A stretch of DNA of 64,000 nt, taken from assembly GCF_003053725.1 (NCBI RefSeq), contig NZ_QAYC01000001.1:248001-312000 (forward strand), read 5' to 3'. This DNA is from Rhodovulum kholense. Its GTDB lineage: Bacteria; Pseudomonadota; Alphaproteobacteria; Rhodobacterales; Rhodobacteraceae. Every line of letters starts with the position of its first letter. Position 1 is the first letter of the stretch. Shown here piece by piece: positions 9,801-18,879 of this stretch. A model generated the notes under the pieces. It had not been told where the DNA came from. It saw nothing but the letters and a program-made list of their open reading frames with translations, and did not search any database. The translations under genes and the position numbers were made by a program.

Positions 9801-11644
9801 GGTTGATGACGCCCTATCGCCCGCTGACGCTGGTCCATGCCACCCAGGCGCCGGTCTGCCGCCCCGAGATGATCCAGATGATCACGAGCCGGGGCAGGGG
9901 CGACCGCGAGCTGCGCCTCTCCTGCCGTCAGGTGCGGCTGCACGGTCCCTCGACCGGCAAGATCGAGATCGAGGCCGACTGGTCGGAATGGGTCGACGAC
10001 ATCGCCAAACCCCGGCCCGAGCGTGTCGCCTTCCGCGGCCAGCTGGGCGAGGTGCGGCTGGCCGAGAACCACCCCAACGCTCTGGTGCTTTCGACGGCCG
10101 TCTCGGCGCAGCTGACCGACCCCGAGGCCAAGCGCGGCGACGTGCATGATCTTGGCGACACCCGGTTCCGGCTGATCGCCTACCGGATGCGCGCAACGAC
10201 CCGATTCCGCGAATACCTGCCGCCCGCGCTCTACGGACGAACCGATCTGGTCACGCAGCTGGGGCCGGTTGCGCTGGGCGAGCCGATGGCCTTGCCGCCC
10301 GAGGACGACATGGGGGCGCCCGTGCTGCCCGATCCCGCGGGCTCGACCGCGCAGACCCGGGTGCTGGCCTCGGCTCCGCCCAAAGACCCGCGGTTGCTGT
10401 ATGTCGTGCCCACCTTCCGCTGGAGCCGCAGCACCGGCGCGACCGGCTATACCGCGACGCGGACCGGCAACGGGTTGCGGGTCTGGCTCGACCGGCCCTG
10501 GTTCAGTTCGGGCGATGGCGAGTTGCTGGGGGTGGTCCTTCACCGCGATGGCGGCAATTTCAACGAGATCCCGGAACGGTTCGAAAAGCTTGTCACCCAA
10601 TGGGGGACCGATCCGCTTTGGCAAAGCCCGGCGCCCAAGCAGACGATCCGCGACGCCGACTTCCCGGCCCGGGTGACCGCCGAAACGCTAGCGCTGCAGG
10701 AACAGCGCCCGGGCGATCCCTCTGTGCGGATCGTCGGGCATCGGGTGCATTGGGATGACGACCGGCGGCTTTGGTATTGCGATATCGAACTGTCGCCCGG
10801 GTCGAGCTACATGCCCTTCGTGCGGCTGGCGCTGGTGCGCTATCAGCCCAATGCGATGCCGGGGGCCAGGATCTCGCGTGTGGTTCTGGCCGAGTTTGCC
10901 CAGGTGCTGCCGCGCCGCCGGGTGCGGGCGACGCGCTCGGGCTCGGTGCTGTCGGTCAGCCTGCACGGGCCGGACCCGGAAAGCGGGCCGCTGCGCTTTG
11001 ACCGCGACTCCGCTTTCCAGACCGTGTCCTTCGTCAACGGGCCCTTCGAGACCGGCCGCAACCGGGTCGAGATCGTGCTGCAGCGCCAGAAGGACGGGAT
11101 CGACAGCGATCTGGCCTGGGAAGACGTGCAGGTGCTGCACGACCATGTCGTGGGCGAGGAAGAGGAAGGCGGCATCGGCCCGGTCTTCTCGCCGGGGGGG
11201 CTGTCCGCGGCCCGCGACGGGGTGCTGTCGCTTGACCGTCTCGCGGGGACGGGGGCGCTCTCGGCCACCGTGTCGCCCGGACCCGCAGGGGGCCGCATCG
11301 TGACACCGGCGGCGGGTGGCCGGGTCACCCTGCCGCCCGCCGAGGATCGCAGTCTGGCCATCGGCCGCGCGCTGGGCACCGCGATGGGCGGCACGATCGG
11401 GGATCTGGTCACGCCGACCCGCCCGATCGACCCGTTCCTGCCCGATCCCGCCTTCTGGGACGCCAGAGTGACGCTGCCCGGCGGTGCGGGGCCGCGCCGC
11501 ATTCTGGTCCGCGAGTTCGAGCGGTTCTATTCCGACAACACCGTCAACGAGCGCCATGGCGGACGGGTCTTCCCGCGCCGGATCATCGAGGAACGTCTGG
11601 TCTTTGCCGAAACCTTCGACCCCGAGGCCCTGCTGGTCCGCTGA
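6884..11644 (+). CDS. Giant protein of unknown function, second gene of a two-gene operon (1586 aa)
   Basis: I do not recognise this protein. It starts at ATG 6884 with GAGGGGG about 8 bases upstream, 12 bases after the preceding stop, so the two genes are surely co-transcribed. The protein is long, soluble-looking and rich in Trp, Arg, Asp and Pro, with no signal peptide. Visible landmarks are an acidic/aromatic stretch EYTFYQADRFYRR near residue 252, a beta-sandwich-like piece RARVVDLAGNSLG near 635, PYRPLTLVHATQAP near 980, and a Trp/Gly-rich segment with WFSSGDGELLGVV (about 1206) and TQWGTDPLW (about 1238). A hairpin CCCCG-CTT-CGGGG follows the stop at 11645-11657. Two cytosolic proteins of this size in one operon suggest a large complex; the function is open. 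Confidence 0.8.
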   Translation: MAEQFLVWTVLPYGRVADGGEHDGKWRVSLVVSPRLTPQAPDEQVLKAYEPWLDWPATLERANFRGRIGSTLVRLTPVSKPDSDLWKRFFTEETPVAGFVYTDMSRVNLRSYAVRNVLAFARRHYGRLAAQSGDEHPVLLPWKDADPALKGMLGDLGTRTQIINFGDRSVEVPLPGFSRFFGEDIDKIVDRSVFSDHSVFPMAVPGPGVEGETGTPDASESRPRRALPPDWVPPAAAGAAAGVMGQFTSADEYTFYQADRFYRRTRASDLEKLKRRPDFKDVTPPPPAPEYDFHRIVASYADYGDLKRGLGLVIDCVLDTGKVIDDRIAAGGGTGIGQMQLVLKWDGPAPGKDATPRTAWLARKDRFVPRPRSAQHDAGLLRLEDSDDGWQVAKDEKPGLFDLYQVDPDGAALKTVNFALTAQNLVARSLSLRQSHGEVTYTTPDRQGVAALRSGGIGVSQHGRATDLAQLAAAADLKNAEIAAGNADKVVLFAEDVHRGYRIDVARVPDRVHPGDWQSLQARVGDYRVISTGEQLKFPPDEGYVSGHSVSGDPDNADEQYLHESLFRWSGWSLAAPRPGRTIRSETGEDDNLQAELPADVTDTAEKGNDLAVTFAAQKGTLPRLRFGALYRLRARVVDLAGNSLGLKDPSLGDLEQASDAVGYWRFEPVDPPVLVQRERLSEGEQLERLVIRSNFNATTGEYLNDPDFQAAAAQPASADFAYTETNQRHLVPPKSSQQQCETHGFFDPFFGDWQRIREGYAIAAREVGTLYDPLPGAQIELITPQTLGAIATTAAVPPALPSADNPVGDRMAGGQYVIHREAALTTPYLPDGATGGISIRAARGHALPGIDDEMVLGPSARVVRDDRERLILLVRHGGDWPDLAGFRLVLAERAETDSELPCMVDFPDKGLPVWDEDKRELTLFVEKGRIVRLFYASFVSPRHLDSFGIPHWTESAKAAEACRKAAAMGTNWLMTPYRPLTLVHATQAPVCRPEMIQMITSRGRGDRELRLSCRQVRLHGPSTGKIEIEADWSEWVDDIAKPRPERVAFRGQLGEVRLAENHPNALVLSTAVSAQLTDPEAKRGDVHDLGDTRFRLIAYRMRATTRFREYLPPALYGRTDLVTQLGPVALGEPMALPPEDDMGAPVLPDPAGSTAQTRVLASAPPKDPRLLYVVPTFRWSRSTGATGYTATRTGNGLRVWLDRPWFSSGDGELLGVVLHRDGGNFNEIPERFEKLVTQWGTDPLWQSPAPKQTIRDADFPARVTAETLALQEQRPGDPSVRIVGHRVHWDDDRRLWYCDIELSPGSSYMPFVRLALVRYQPNAMPGARISRVVLAEFAQVLPRRRVRATRSGSVLSVSLHGPDPESGPLRFDRDSAFQTVSFVNGPFETGRNRVEIVLQRQKDGIDSDLAWEDVQVLHDHVVGEEEEGGIGPVFSPGGLSAARDGVLSLDRLAGTGALSATVSPGPAGGRIVTPAAGGRVTLPPAEDRSLAIGRALGTAMGGTIGDLVTPTRPIDPFLPDPAFWDARVTLPGGAGPRRILVREFERFYSDNTVNERHGGRVFPRRIIEERLVFAETFDPEALLVR

Positions 11645-11657
11645 CCCCGCTTCGGGG
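11645..11657 (+). terminator. Short hairpin after the giant operon
   Basis: CCCCG (11645-11649), CTT loop, CGGGG (11653-11657) directly follow the stop codon. There is no T-run, so it is only terminator-like. The converging GFA gene ends at 11668. Confidence 0.35.
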
Positions 11658-11667
11658 CCGTCGGGGG

Positions 11668-12051
11668 CTAGGCGTCGTCCGCGTCGCGGTCGCGGGCGAA
11701 TTGCGCGGCCCCCGCGACGGGCGGCACCCAGCTTTCGCGGCGGATGGTCCAGGTCTCGTCGTCTGGCACGAAAAGGTCGGGCGTATCGAGCGTCCCCAGA
11801 TGCACCTCGACCTCGTCGCCGCTGCGGGCGAAGACCGACGCGCCGCAGACCGGGCAGAAATACCGCCCCCGATAGTGCTTGGGCGTGCCCTCGACCGTGA
11901 CCGCCGCCTCGGGAAAGATCGCAGCGGCATAGAAGACGGCGCCATGATGCTTGCGGCAGTCCAGGCAATGGCAGACGGCCACCCGAAGCGGCGGGCCGGC
12001 CGCCTCCAGCCGGACCGCCCCGCAAAGGCATCCGCCGGTGACCGGGCTCAT
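11668..12051 (-). CDS. GFA-family (glutathione-dependent formaldehyde-activating fold) protein
   Basis: A 127-residue zinc-binding protein of the GFA/CENP-V fold. Conserved cysteines are seen in order: GGCLCGAV, CHCLDCRK and YFCPVCGA, which bind the structural and catalytic zinc ions in this family. ATG 12051 has GGAGACAGG upstream; the open frame extends further but its translation (Cys/Pro/Arg runs) is low-complexity. Most family members have no proven substrate, so S-hydroxymethylglutathione synthase activity should not be assumed. A second GFA gene lies at 24371. A G-quadruplex-type repeat sits about 40 bases upstream of its start. Confidence 0.88.
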   Translation of the reverse strand: MSPVTGGCLCGAVRLEAAGPPLRVAVCHCLDCRKHHGAVFYAAAIFPEAAVTVEGTPKHYRGRYFCPVCGASVFARSGDEVEVHLGTLDTPDLFVPDDETWTIRRESWVPPVAGAAQFARDRDADDA

Positions 12052-12091
12052 GGCCTGTCTCCGTCGGTCCCGGTGCCCTGCGCACAGGCAC

Positions 12092-12112
12092 GGGCAGGGG
12101 CAGGGGCAGGGG
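12092..12112 (+). repeat. Potential G-quadruplex / GGGGCA tandem repeat
   Basis: Four guanine runs of 3, 4, 4 and 4 bases are separated by CA, forming a tandem GGGGCA array on the plus strand. It lies 41-61 bases upstream of the minus-strand GFA start and 159 bases before the DUF2177 start. The sequence meets the usual four-tract G-quadruplex pattern with very short loops. A role in either promoter is inference. Confidence 0.55.
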
Positions 12113-12270
12113 CTTGAACAGATGGCCAGTCCTGCCGCCGATTGACATCGGGTCCGGGCGGCCTGCCCGAAACCGGCCCCCGGGACCGGCATCCGGGGGG
12201 CCAACCGGGAACCCGCGCCCGCGCCCGAACGTTGGCCGCCCGTAAGGGAAAAATCGGGAAAGCGAGGGTC

Positions 12271-12678
12271 ATGTCCGTCATCATTGCGATCATTCTTTAT
12301 CTTGTCACGGCGCTGGTCTTTCTGGCGCTCGATGCGCTGATGCTGCGCAAGGTCATGCAGCCGCTTTTCGCGCGCTATCTCGGCGACTGGATGCGGGACC
12401 GTCCGCGCATGGGGGCGGCGGCGGTCTTCTATCTGGCGTATGTGCTGGGGCTTGTCTGGCTGGTGTCCTGGCCCGCACTGGTGCGCGGCAATCCGGGGCA
12501 GGCGCTGATCGAGGGCATGGTGGTCGGTGCGATGGCCTACGGCACCTATGAATTCACCAACTTCGCCACGCTGCGGCGCTGGTCGCCGGTTCAGGTGGCG
12601 CTCGATACCTGCTGGGGAACCTTGCTGACCGGGGTCTCGGCCTGCATCGGGGTCTATGTGGCGCGCATCTTCGTCTGA
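12271..12678 (+). CDS. DUF2177 family integral membrane protein
   Basis: A 135-residue protein with about four hydrophobic helices (for example IIAIILYLVTALVFLALDA at the N terminus). The family signature residues YGTYEFTNFATLR follow the third helix, and TCWGTLLTGVSA lies in the last. It matches the small DUF2177 family common in proteobacteria, whose role is not known. The start is ATG 12271 with GAGGG closely upstream; the longer frame is GC-rich shadow sequence. It is divergent from the GFA gene and converges on the cold-shock gene. Confidence 0.85.
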   Translation: MSVIIAIILYLVTALVFLALDALMLRKVMQPLFARYLGDWMRDRPRMGAAAVFYLAYVLGLVWLVSWPALVRGNPGQALIEGMVVGAMAYGTYEFTNFATLRRWSPVQVALDTCWGTLLTGVSACIGVYVARIFV

Positions 12679-12761
12679 CGCGCCGCCTTCCGGCAGACCC
12701 TTCTAAGGTCAGGTTCCCGGGGAAGGGTGGCAGCCGGTGCCGCCACCTCCCGCGCGACCGA

Positions 12762-12968
12762 TTACAGGGCCTTCAGATCCCCGGCCGACTTGCGACCGTC
12801 GCGGCCTTCGATCATCTCATAGGCGATCTTCTGGTTGTCGGTCAGGCCGGTCATGCCGGCGCGTTCGACGGCGGAAATGTGCACGAAAACGTCCTTGCCG
12901 CCATCGTCGGGCGCGATGAAGCCATAGCCTTTGGTGGTGTTGAACCATTTCACGGTGCCGGTGGGCAT
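12762..12968 (-). CDS. CspA-type cold-shock protein
   Basis: A 68-residue single cold-shock domain protein that binds single-stranded RNA and DNA. The RNA-binding motifs are intact: KGYGFIAPDDG (RNP1) and DVFVHISA (RNP2), after the canonical start TGTVKWFN. ATG 12968 has a GAGGAGA-type ribosome site upstream. The 5' region up to the divergent ArsC-like gene is about 220 bases long, consistent with the long leaders common in csp genes. The exact paralogue cannot be named. Confidence 0.93.
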   Translation of the reverse strand: MPTGTVKWFNTTKGYGFIAPDDGGKDVFVHISAVERAGMTGLTDNQKIAYEMIEGRDGRKSAGDLKAL

Positions 12969-13188
12969 CGTCTGTCTCCTCGGTCGTTTCCGCGCCCGCG
13001 GGATTGCGGCGCGGCAGGTCACAGCCAGGTCTTCCAGTCTCCCGGCTGCCCCTGAAGGAGGAGCGGTCGTCCAGGTCGTCTGCCGTCACACAAGAAACAA
13101 TGCAGTAAGAATCGTGAAAAAATCAAGAGCCCTGTAGATTGCACCGTAATCTCGGCTAGGTTGCGCCCGGAAACAATCGAGGTTTGGA

Positions 13189-13521
13189 ATGGTAATTTAC
13201 GGTTTAAAAACCTGCGACACTTGCCGGAAAGCAAAGGCGGCGCTGGAGCGCGCGGGCAAGCCGGTCACGTTTCACGACGTGCGCGCGGCGCCGTTGCCGC
13301 GGGCCGAGATCGCGCGGTTTCTCCAGACGCTGGGACCGGATCTGGTGAACCGGCGCTCGACCACCTGGCGTGAGCTGGACGAGGCGGCGCGGGCGGCCGA
13401 TCCGCTCGATCTGCTCGAGGCCCATCCGACGCTGATGAAACGTCCGGTGATCGAGGCCGAGGGCCGGCTTTTTCTGGGCTGGGACGCCGCAACCGCGTTG
13501 ACGCTGGCAAGCGCAAGCTGA
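13189..13521 (+). CDS. ArsC/Spx-family thioredoxin-fold protein
   Basis: A 110-residue member of the ArsC/Spx/MgsR family. The N-terminal active-site motif TCDTC puts cysteines at residues 9 and 12, after YGLK. The C-terminal part has TLMKRPVIEAEGRLFLGW, the usual KRP(V/I) basic element. Family members are either arsenate reductases or RNA polymerase-interacting regulators. No ars gene is nearby, so arsenate reduction is not supported by context. It stands alone between the csp gene and thrS, with a terminator downstream. Confidence 0.85.
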   Translation: MVIYGLKTCDTCRKAKAALERAGKPVTFHDVRAAPLPRAEIARFLQTLGPDLVNRRSTTWRELDEAARAADPLDLLEAHPTLMKRPVIEAEGRLFLGWDAATALTLASAS

Positions 13522-13547
13522 CGCGGACCGTCCGCGTCCCCTAACAG

Positions 13548-13573
13548 CAAAAAGGCGCCGGTCGTCCGGCGCC
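13548..13573 (-). terminator. Intrinsic terminator of thrS
   Basis: Perfect 8-bp stem GGCGCCGG / CCGGCGCC (13554-13561 and 13566-13573) with a 4-base loop. Read on the minus strand it is followed by TTTTTG, a good intrinsic terminator for thrS. It may also stop transcripts of the converging ArsC-like gene. Confidence 0.85.
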
Positions 13574-13598
13574 CTTCTTGATTGGCGTATCGCGCGGC

Positions 13599-15545
13599 TC
13601 AGGCCAGATCGGGGGCGCGCGCCTCGGCGGCCAGTTGCGGCAGCAGGCTGTCGAAGGCCACGGTTTCGGTCCGGGTCTCGCCCAGACGGCGCACCGACAC
13701 GGTCCGGTCCTCGACCTCGCGCTGGCCGATGGCAAGGATCACCGGCACCTTGGACAGCGAGTGTTCGCGGACCTTGTAGTTGATCTTCTCGTTACGGATA
13801 TCGGCCTCGGCCCGCACACCCGCCGCGCGCAGGGCCGCGACGATCTCCTGCACATAGGCATCGGCATCCGACACGATCGAGGCCACCACGACCTGCCGCG
13901 GCGCGATCCAGAACGGCAGCTTGCCGGCATAGTTCTCGATCAATATGCCGATGAAGCGTTCGAACGAGCCCACGACCGCGCGGTGCAGCATGATCGGCCG
14001 GTGCTTGTCGCCATCGGCGCCGATATAGGTCGCGTCCAGCCGCTCGGGCAGGTTGGGGTCGACCTGCAGCGTGCCGCATTGCCAGTCGCGCCCGATGGCA
14101 TCGCGCAGCACGAATTCCAGCTTCGGCCCGTAGAACGCGCCTTCGCCCTCGTTGATCTCGTACTCATACCCCGCGGCACGGCACGCCGAGCCCAGCGCCG
14201 CTTCGGTGCGGTCCCAGCTTTCGTCGCTGCCGATGCGCTTTTCGGGCCGGGTCGACAGCTTGACCCGCCAGTTCTCGAAGCCGAGATCGGCATAGATCTT
14301 CGCCAGGAAGTCGATGAACTTCTTCGCTTCGGCCTCGATCTGGTCCTCGGTGCAGAAGATATGGGCGTCGTCCTGGGTAAAGCCGCGTACCCGCATGATG
14401 CCATGCAGCGCGCCCGAGGGCTCATAGCGGTTGCAGGACCCGAATTCGGCCATCCGCAGGGGCAGGTCGCGATAGGACTTGAGGCCCTGGTTGAAGATCT
14501 GCACGTGGCAGGGGCAGTTCATCGGCTTCAGCGCGTTGATGGCCTTCTGGCGGGCATGCTCCTCGTCCACTTCGACGATGAACATGTTTTCCTGATAGTT
14601 GTCCCAGTGGCCCGACTTTTCCCACAGCTTGCGGTCCACGACCTGCGGGGTGTTGACCTCGACATAGCCGTCGCGCTCTTGCTGGCGGCGCATGTAATCC
14701 TGCAGCGTGGTGTAGATCTTCCAGCCGTTCGGGTGCCAGAAGATCTGGCCCGGGGCCTCTTCCTGCAGGTGGAACAGGTCCATCTCGCGGCCCAGACGGC
14801 GGTGGTCGCGCTTTTCGGCCTCTTCGAGGAAGGTCAGGTAATCCTTCAGCTCCTGCCGGGTGCGGAAGCCCACGCCATAGATCCTCTGCAGCATCGGCCG
14901 GTTGGAATCGCCCCGCCAATAGGCGCCCGCGACCTTCATCAGCTTGAAGGCATCGCCCGGCACCTGACCCGTATGCTGCAGATGCGGGCCGCGGCAGAGG
15001 TCCTGCCAGTCGCCATGCCAGTACATCCGGATCTGCTGATCCTCGGGGATCATGCCGACAAGCTCGACCTTGTAGGGTTCGTTATTGTCCTCGTAATGCT
15101 TGATCGCGCGGGCGCGGTCCCAGATCTCGGTACGGACCGGGTCGCGGGCGTTGATGATCTCTTTCATCTTCGCCTCGATCTGGCCCAGATCCTCGGGGGT
15201 GAAGGGCTCGGCGCGGTCGAAATCGTAATACCAGCCGTTCTCGATGACCGGGCCGATGGTGACCTTCACATCGGGCCACAGCGCCTGCACTGCCCGCGCC
15301 ATGATATGCGCAAGGTCATGCCGGATCAGTTCCAGCGCCGGGGCGTCGTCCTTCATGGTGTTGATGGCGATCGAGGCATCTTCGGTGATCGGCCATTGCA
15401 GGTCGAAATGGCGGCCATTGACCTGCGCCGAAATCGCCTTCTTGGCCAGGGAGTTGGAGATGCTCGCGGCAATCTCGGCGGGGGTGGTCCCGGCCTCGAC
15501 CGCGCGCTGATTGCCATCGGGGAAAGTGAGAGTGATCTGGCCCAT
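13599..15545 (-). CDS. thrS: Threonine-tRNA ligase
   Basis: Class II aminoacyl-tRNA synthetase that charges tRNA-Thr, 648 residues, the normal length. Domains in order are TGS (residues 1-60, starting QITLTFPDG), the editing-domain region, the catalytic core and the C-terminal anticodon-binding domain. Seen motifs are the zinc-cysteine region [10 protein letters not shown] near residue 342 and the motif 3 region [17 protein letters not shown]. The start ATG 15545 has GAGGAGG upstream; a frame-extended ATG ten codons earlier lacks such a site. It lies downstream of valS in the same direction but probably has its own promoter in the gap. An intrinsic terminator follows. Confidence 0.97.
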   Translation of the reverse strand: MGQITLTFPDGNQRAVEAGTTPAEIAASISNSLAKKAISAQVNGRHFDLQWPITEDASIAINTMKDDAPALELIRHDLAHIMARAVQALWPDVKVTIGPVIENGWYYDFDRAEPFTPEDLGQIEAKMKEIINARDPVRTEIWDRARAIKHYEDNNEPYKVELVGMIPEDQQIRMYWHGDWQDLCRGPHLQHTGQVPGDAFKLMKVAGAYWRGDSNRPMLQRIYGVGFRTRQELKDYLTFLEEAEKRDHRRLGREMDLFHLQEEAPGQIFWHPNGWKIYTTLQDYMRRQQERDGYVEVNTPQVVDRKLWEKSGHWDNYQENMFIVEVDEEHARQKAINALKPMNCPCHVQIFNQGLKSYRDLPLRMAEFGSCNRYEPSGALHGIMRVRGFTQDDAHIFCTEDQIEAEAKKFIDFLAKIYADLGFENWRVKLSTRPEKRIGSDESWDRTEAALGSACRAAGYEYEINEGEGAFYGPKLEFVLRDAIGRDWQCGTLQVDPNLPERLDATYIGADGDKHRPIMLHRAVVGSFERFIGILIENYAGKLPFWIAPRQVVVASIVSDADAYVQEIVAALRAAGVRAEADIRNEKINYKVREHSLSKVPVILAIGQREVEDRTVSVRRLGETRTETVAFDSLLPQLAAEARAPDLA

Positions 15546-15636
15546 GATCGGCCTCCTCGTCGGTTTGGCGCCCACGGAACGCCCGGTTGCGGGTTATGTC
15601 GGTTGGTCTAGTGAACCTGCGCGGGGCTCAAGTCAA

Positions 15637-15670
15637 GCCGCCCGGGCTGCGGCAGGGCGGCCCGGGCGGC
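15637..15670 (-). terminator. Perfect 11-bp hairpin between valS and thrS
   Basis: GCCGCCCGGGC (15637-15647) and GCCCGGGCGGC (15660-15670) pair perfectly around a 12-base loop. It lies 35 bases beyond the valS stop on the minus strand. There is no clear T-run, so it may be a terminator or an mRNA 3' end stabiliser. Confidence 0.5.
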
Positions 15671-15704
15671 AATGGTGGCAAGGGGGCGGCTCAGGTCCCC
15701 CGGA

Positions 15705-18700
15705 TCAGGCGAGTTCGGCCAGCCTCTCGAGCGCGACGCGCAGTTTCGCGGCCTCTTCGGTCTTGGCGGCGACCAGGTCCCTGGTTTCCTCGACCACGTC
15801 CTCGGGGGCGCTTTCGACGAATTTCGGGTTCTTCAACCGGCCTTCGAGCCCCTTGAGGTCCTTTTCCAGCTTGGAAAGCGTCTTTTCCAGCCGCGCCTTT
15901 TCCTCGGCCACGTCGATGATGCCCTCAAGCGGCAGGGCAAAGGCGCCGCCCTCGACCGCGATGGTCACGCAGCCCTTGGGCAGGGTCTTCGCCTCGGTCA
16001 GGCTTTCGATCCGGGCCATGCGCTGGATCATCGCCTCGTTCCGCGTCCAAGCGGTTTTGCCCGCCTCGTCCAGCTCGGTGTAAAGCATCGCGATCTTGGC
16101 GCCCGCGGGCACGTTCATCTGGGCCCGGGCCGAGCGGATTTCCTCGATCAGCGCGATCACCCAGTTCATCTCGCGGTCGGCGCCCGCGTCGATCAGATCG
16201 GCGCCATAGGCGGGCCAGTCGGCATGAACCAGCATCTTCGCCCGTTCGGCGGTCGTGCCCCAGAGTTCCTCGGTGATATAGGGCATGATCGGGTGCAGCA
16301 GGATCAGGCACTGGTCGATGACCCAGGCCATGGTCGCTCGCGTCTCGGCCTTCTGCGCGTGGGTCCCGTCCATCAGCAGCGGTTTCGAGAATTCCACATA
16401 CCAGTCGCAGACCTTGCCCCAGACAAAGGCATAAAGCGCATTGGCGGCGTCGTTGAAGCGATAGGCCGCCAGCGCCTCGTCGACCGCCTCGCGGACGCGC
16501 GCAACCTCGCCCACGATCCACTTGTTCACGGTCTCGGTGGGGGCGGGGATGTCCCCGGTGGGCGCATAGCCTTCGAAGACCCCGTTCATCTCGGCAAAGC
16601 GGGTGGCGTTCCAGATCTTGGTGCCGAAGTTGCGATAACCCGCGATCCGGCTGGTCGAAAGCTTCAGGTCGCGGCCCATCGCCGCCATGGCGGTCAGGGT
16701 GAAGCGCACCGCATCGGCGCCGTATTCGTCGATCAGCTCCAGCGGGTCGAGCACGTTGCCCAAGCTTTTCGACATCTTCTTGCCCTTCTCGTCGCGGACG
16801 AGGGCATGGACATAGACGGTGTGGAACGGGATCTGGTCGACCACGGCCAGCTGCATCATCATCATCCGGGCGACCCAGAAGAAGATGATGTCGAAGCCGG
16901 TGATCAGCACATCGGTCGGGAAGTATTTCGCCAGTTCAGGGGTCTTCTCGGGCCAGCCCAGCGTGCCGATGGGCCAGAGCCCCGACGAGAACCAGGTGTC
17001 GAGGACATCGGGGTCGCGCCAGACCGGATAGATCAGCCCGGTCGGGTCCTGGCTGAGATTGTAATCCGCGAGGCTCTCGGCCAGCGCCTCTTCGGCTTCG
17101 GCGCGGCCCGCGACCTCGACCACCCGCATCGCATGCAGGGGCGCCGGCAGACCGGCAAGCACGTCCTGGAACTGCGCCCGGACCGTCTCGAAATCGGCGG
17201 CACAGTGATGGCGCGCGCCGCGCTGGACGAAGCCCTCATTGAGCAGGCGGAAGAGCTCGACATCGTCGAGCGCGTTGTCGCCCTCGTCATCGGTGAAATG
17301 GGACGCGTCGAGGTCGAGCCCGTACCACACCGGGATCTGGTGCCCCCACCAGAGCTGGCGGCTGATGCACCAGGGCTCGATATTCTCCAGCCAGTGGAAA
17401 TAGGTCTTGGCGTCGCGTTCGGGCAGGATGCGGGTGTAGCCGGCCTTCTCGTCGAAGGTGCCCGCCTCCTGCGCGGCCATGCCCTTGCGGACGGCGTCGA
17501 GCGCGGGGCCCACGATCTTCTGCGTGTCGACGAACCACTGGTCGGTCAGATAGGGCTCTATGGCGGCTTTGGACCGGTCGCCATGGGGCACCATGTGCCT
17601 GTCGCTGTCGATCCCGTCGAGCCAGCCCTGCGCCTCGGCCTCGGCGACGATGGCCTTGCGCGCCTCGTAGCGGTCGAGCCCGTCGAACCGCGCGATGCAA
17701 TCGGCCACCAGCGCCGCGTCGCAGCCCTCGGCGAAATCGGCATTGTCCTTCAGGAACATCGCGGCGCGGGTCGACATGATGTTGATGGCCCGAAGCCCCG
17801 TGCGCTGACCGACGCCCCAGTCGTTGAAATCATGCGCGGGCGTGATCTTGACGGCGCCGGTGCCCTTGGTCGGGTCGGCATAGTCGTCGGCCACGATCGG
17901 GATCGACCGGCCACACAGCGGCAGCCGCACGGTCTTGCCGATCAAGTGCCGGTAGCGCGCGTCCTCGGGGTGCACGGCAACGCCGGTATCGCCCAGCATG
18001 GTTTCGGGGCGGGTGGTGGCGACGACCAGATAATCGCGGGTCTCGAAGGCGGTGGGTTTGCCCTCTTCGTCGAATTCGACCGGGTGCTCGTAGGTCGCGC
18101 CATCCTCCAGCGGATAGCGCAGGCGCCACATGTTGCCGTCGACCTCGACCTGCTCGACCTCGAGATCGGAAATCGCGGTCTCGAAATGGGGGTCCCAGTT
18201 CACCAGCCGCTTGCCGCGATAGATGAGGCCCTTGTTGTACATGTCCACGAAGACCTTGATGACGGCATCGTGGAAATTGCCGTCCTCGCCCGCAGGCGCG
18301 CCGGGGGCGCCGGACATGGTGAAGGCGTTGCGCGACCAGTCGCAGGAGGCGCCCAGGCGCTTGAGCTGGTTGATGATGGTGCCGCCCGACTGGCCCTTCC
18401 AGTCCCAGACCTTTTCAAGGAATTTCTCGCGGCCCATCTCGCGGCGGCCGGGATTGCCTTCCTTCGCCAGTTGCCGTTCCACGACCATCTGGGTCGCGAT
18501 GCCCGCATGGTCCTGACCCGGCTGCCACAGCGTGTCGAAGCCGCGCATCCGGTGCCAGCGCACCAGAATGTCCTGCAGCGTGTTGTTGAAGGCATGACCC
18601 ATATGCAGGCTGCCGGTCACGTTCGGCGGCGGGATCATGATGCAGAAGGTCTCGGGGCGCGAGGCATTCGCTCCGGCGGTGAAGCAGCCGGCCTTTTCCC

Positions 18701-18758
18701 AGGCCTCGTAAAGGCGCGGTTCCGCCGTTGCGGCGTCGAAAGTCTTTTCCATGGGCAT
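15705..18758 (-). CDS. valS: Valine-tRNA ligase
   Basis: Class I aminoacyl-tRNA synthetase for valine, 1017 residues, within the usual range. The HIGH-type motif is [15 protein letters not shown] near residues 42-56 and the KMSKS loop is [11 protein letters not shown] near residue 655. The C-terminal end carries the Glu/Lys-rich coiled-coil arm ([20 protein letters not shown]) typical of ValRS. ATG 18758 follows AAGGGA at good spacing; ATG 18752 in the same frame is an alternative. A hairpin lies downstream before thrS. Confidence 0.97.
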   Translation of the reverse strand: MPMEKTFDAATAEPRLYEAWEKAGCFTAGANASRPETFCIMIPPPNVTGSLHMGHAFNNTLQDILVRWHRMRGFDTLWQPGQDHAGIATQMVVERQLAKEGNPGRREMGREKFLEKVWDWKGQSGGTIINQLKRLGASCDWSRNAFTMSGAPGAPAGEDGNFHDAVIKVFVDMYNKGLIYRGKRLVNWDPHFETAISDLEVEQVEVDGNMWRLRYPLEDGATYEHPVEFDEEGKPTAFETRDYLVVATTRPETMLGDTGVAVHPEDARYRHLIGKTVRLPLCGRSIPIVADDYADPTKGTGAVKITPAHDFNDWGVGQRTGLRAINIMSTRAAMFLKDNADFAEGCDAALVADCIARFDGLDRYEARKAIVAEAEAQGWLDGIDSDRHMVPHGDRSKAAIEPYLTDQWFVDTQKIVGPALDAVRKGMAAQEAGTFDEKAGYTRILPERDAKTYFHWLENIEPWCISRQLWWGHQIPVWYGLDLDASHFTDDEGDNALDDVELFRLLNEGFVQRGARHHCAADFETVRAQFQDVLAGLPAPLHAMRVVEVAGRAEAEEALAESLADYNLSQDPTGLIYPVWRDPDVLDTWFSSGLWPIGTLGWPEKTPELAKYFPTDVLITGFDIIFFWVARMMMMQLAVVDQIPFHTVYVHALVRDEKGKKMSKSLGNVLDPLELIDEYGADAVRFTLTAMAAMGRDLKLSTSRIAGYRNFGTKIWNATRFAEMNGVFEGYAPTGDIPAPTETVNKWIVGEVARVREAVDEALAAYRFNDAANALYAFVWGKVCDWYVEFSKPLLMDGTHAQKAETRATMAWVIDQCLILLHPIMPYITEELWGTTAERAKMLVHADWPAYGADLIDAGADREMNWVIALIEEIRSARAQMNVPAGAKIAMLYTELDEAGKTAWTRNEAMIQRMARIESLTEAKTLPKGCVTIAVEGGAFALPLEGIIDVAEEKARLEKTLSKLEKDLKGLEGRLKNPKFVESAPEDVVEETRDLVAAKTEEAAKLRVALERLAELA

Positions 18759-18879
18759 CGGAGGTCCCTTGCATCGAATTGGGCTGCGGCGTGATTAGCG
18801 AAAGGCGGCGCCAAGGCCAAGCCCTCTGGACAGATGCCCCCCTGCCGCTACCCTCGCCGCAACAGGGAGGACAGGACAG

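Noticed and set aside
11668-12051. Functional S-(hydroxymethyl)glutathione synthase
   Set aside because: Only the GFA fold is supported; no adhC/frmA or fghA gene is nearby, so the specific activity is not claimed.
13578-15611. 677-codon plus-strand frame over thrS
   Set aside because: Antisense shadow of thrS.
15672-18794. 1040-codon plus-strand frame over valS
   Set aside because: Exact antisense of a conserved valS; biased composition.
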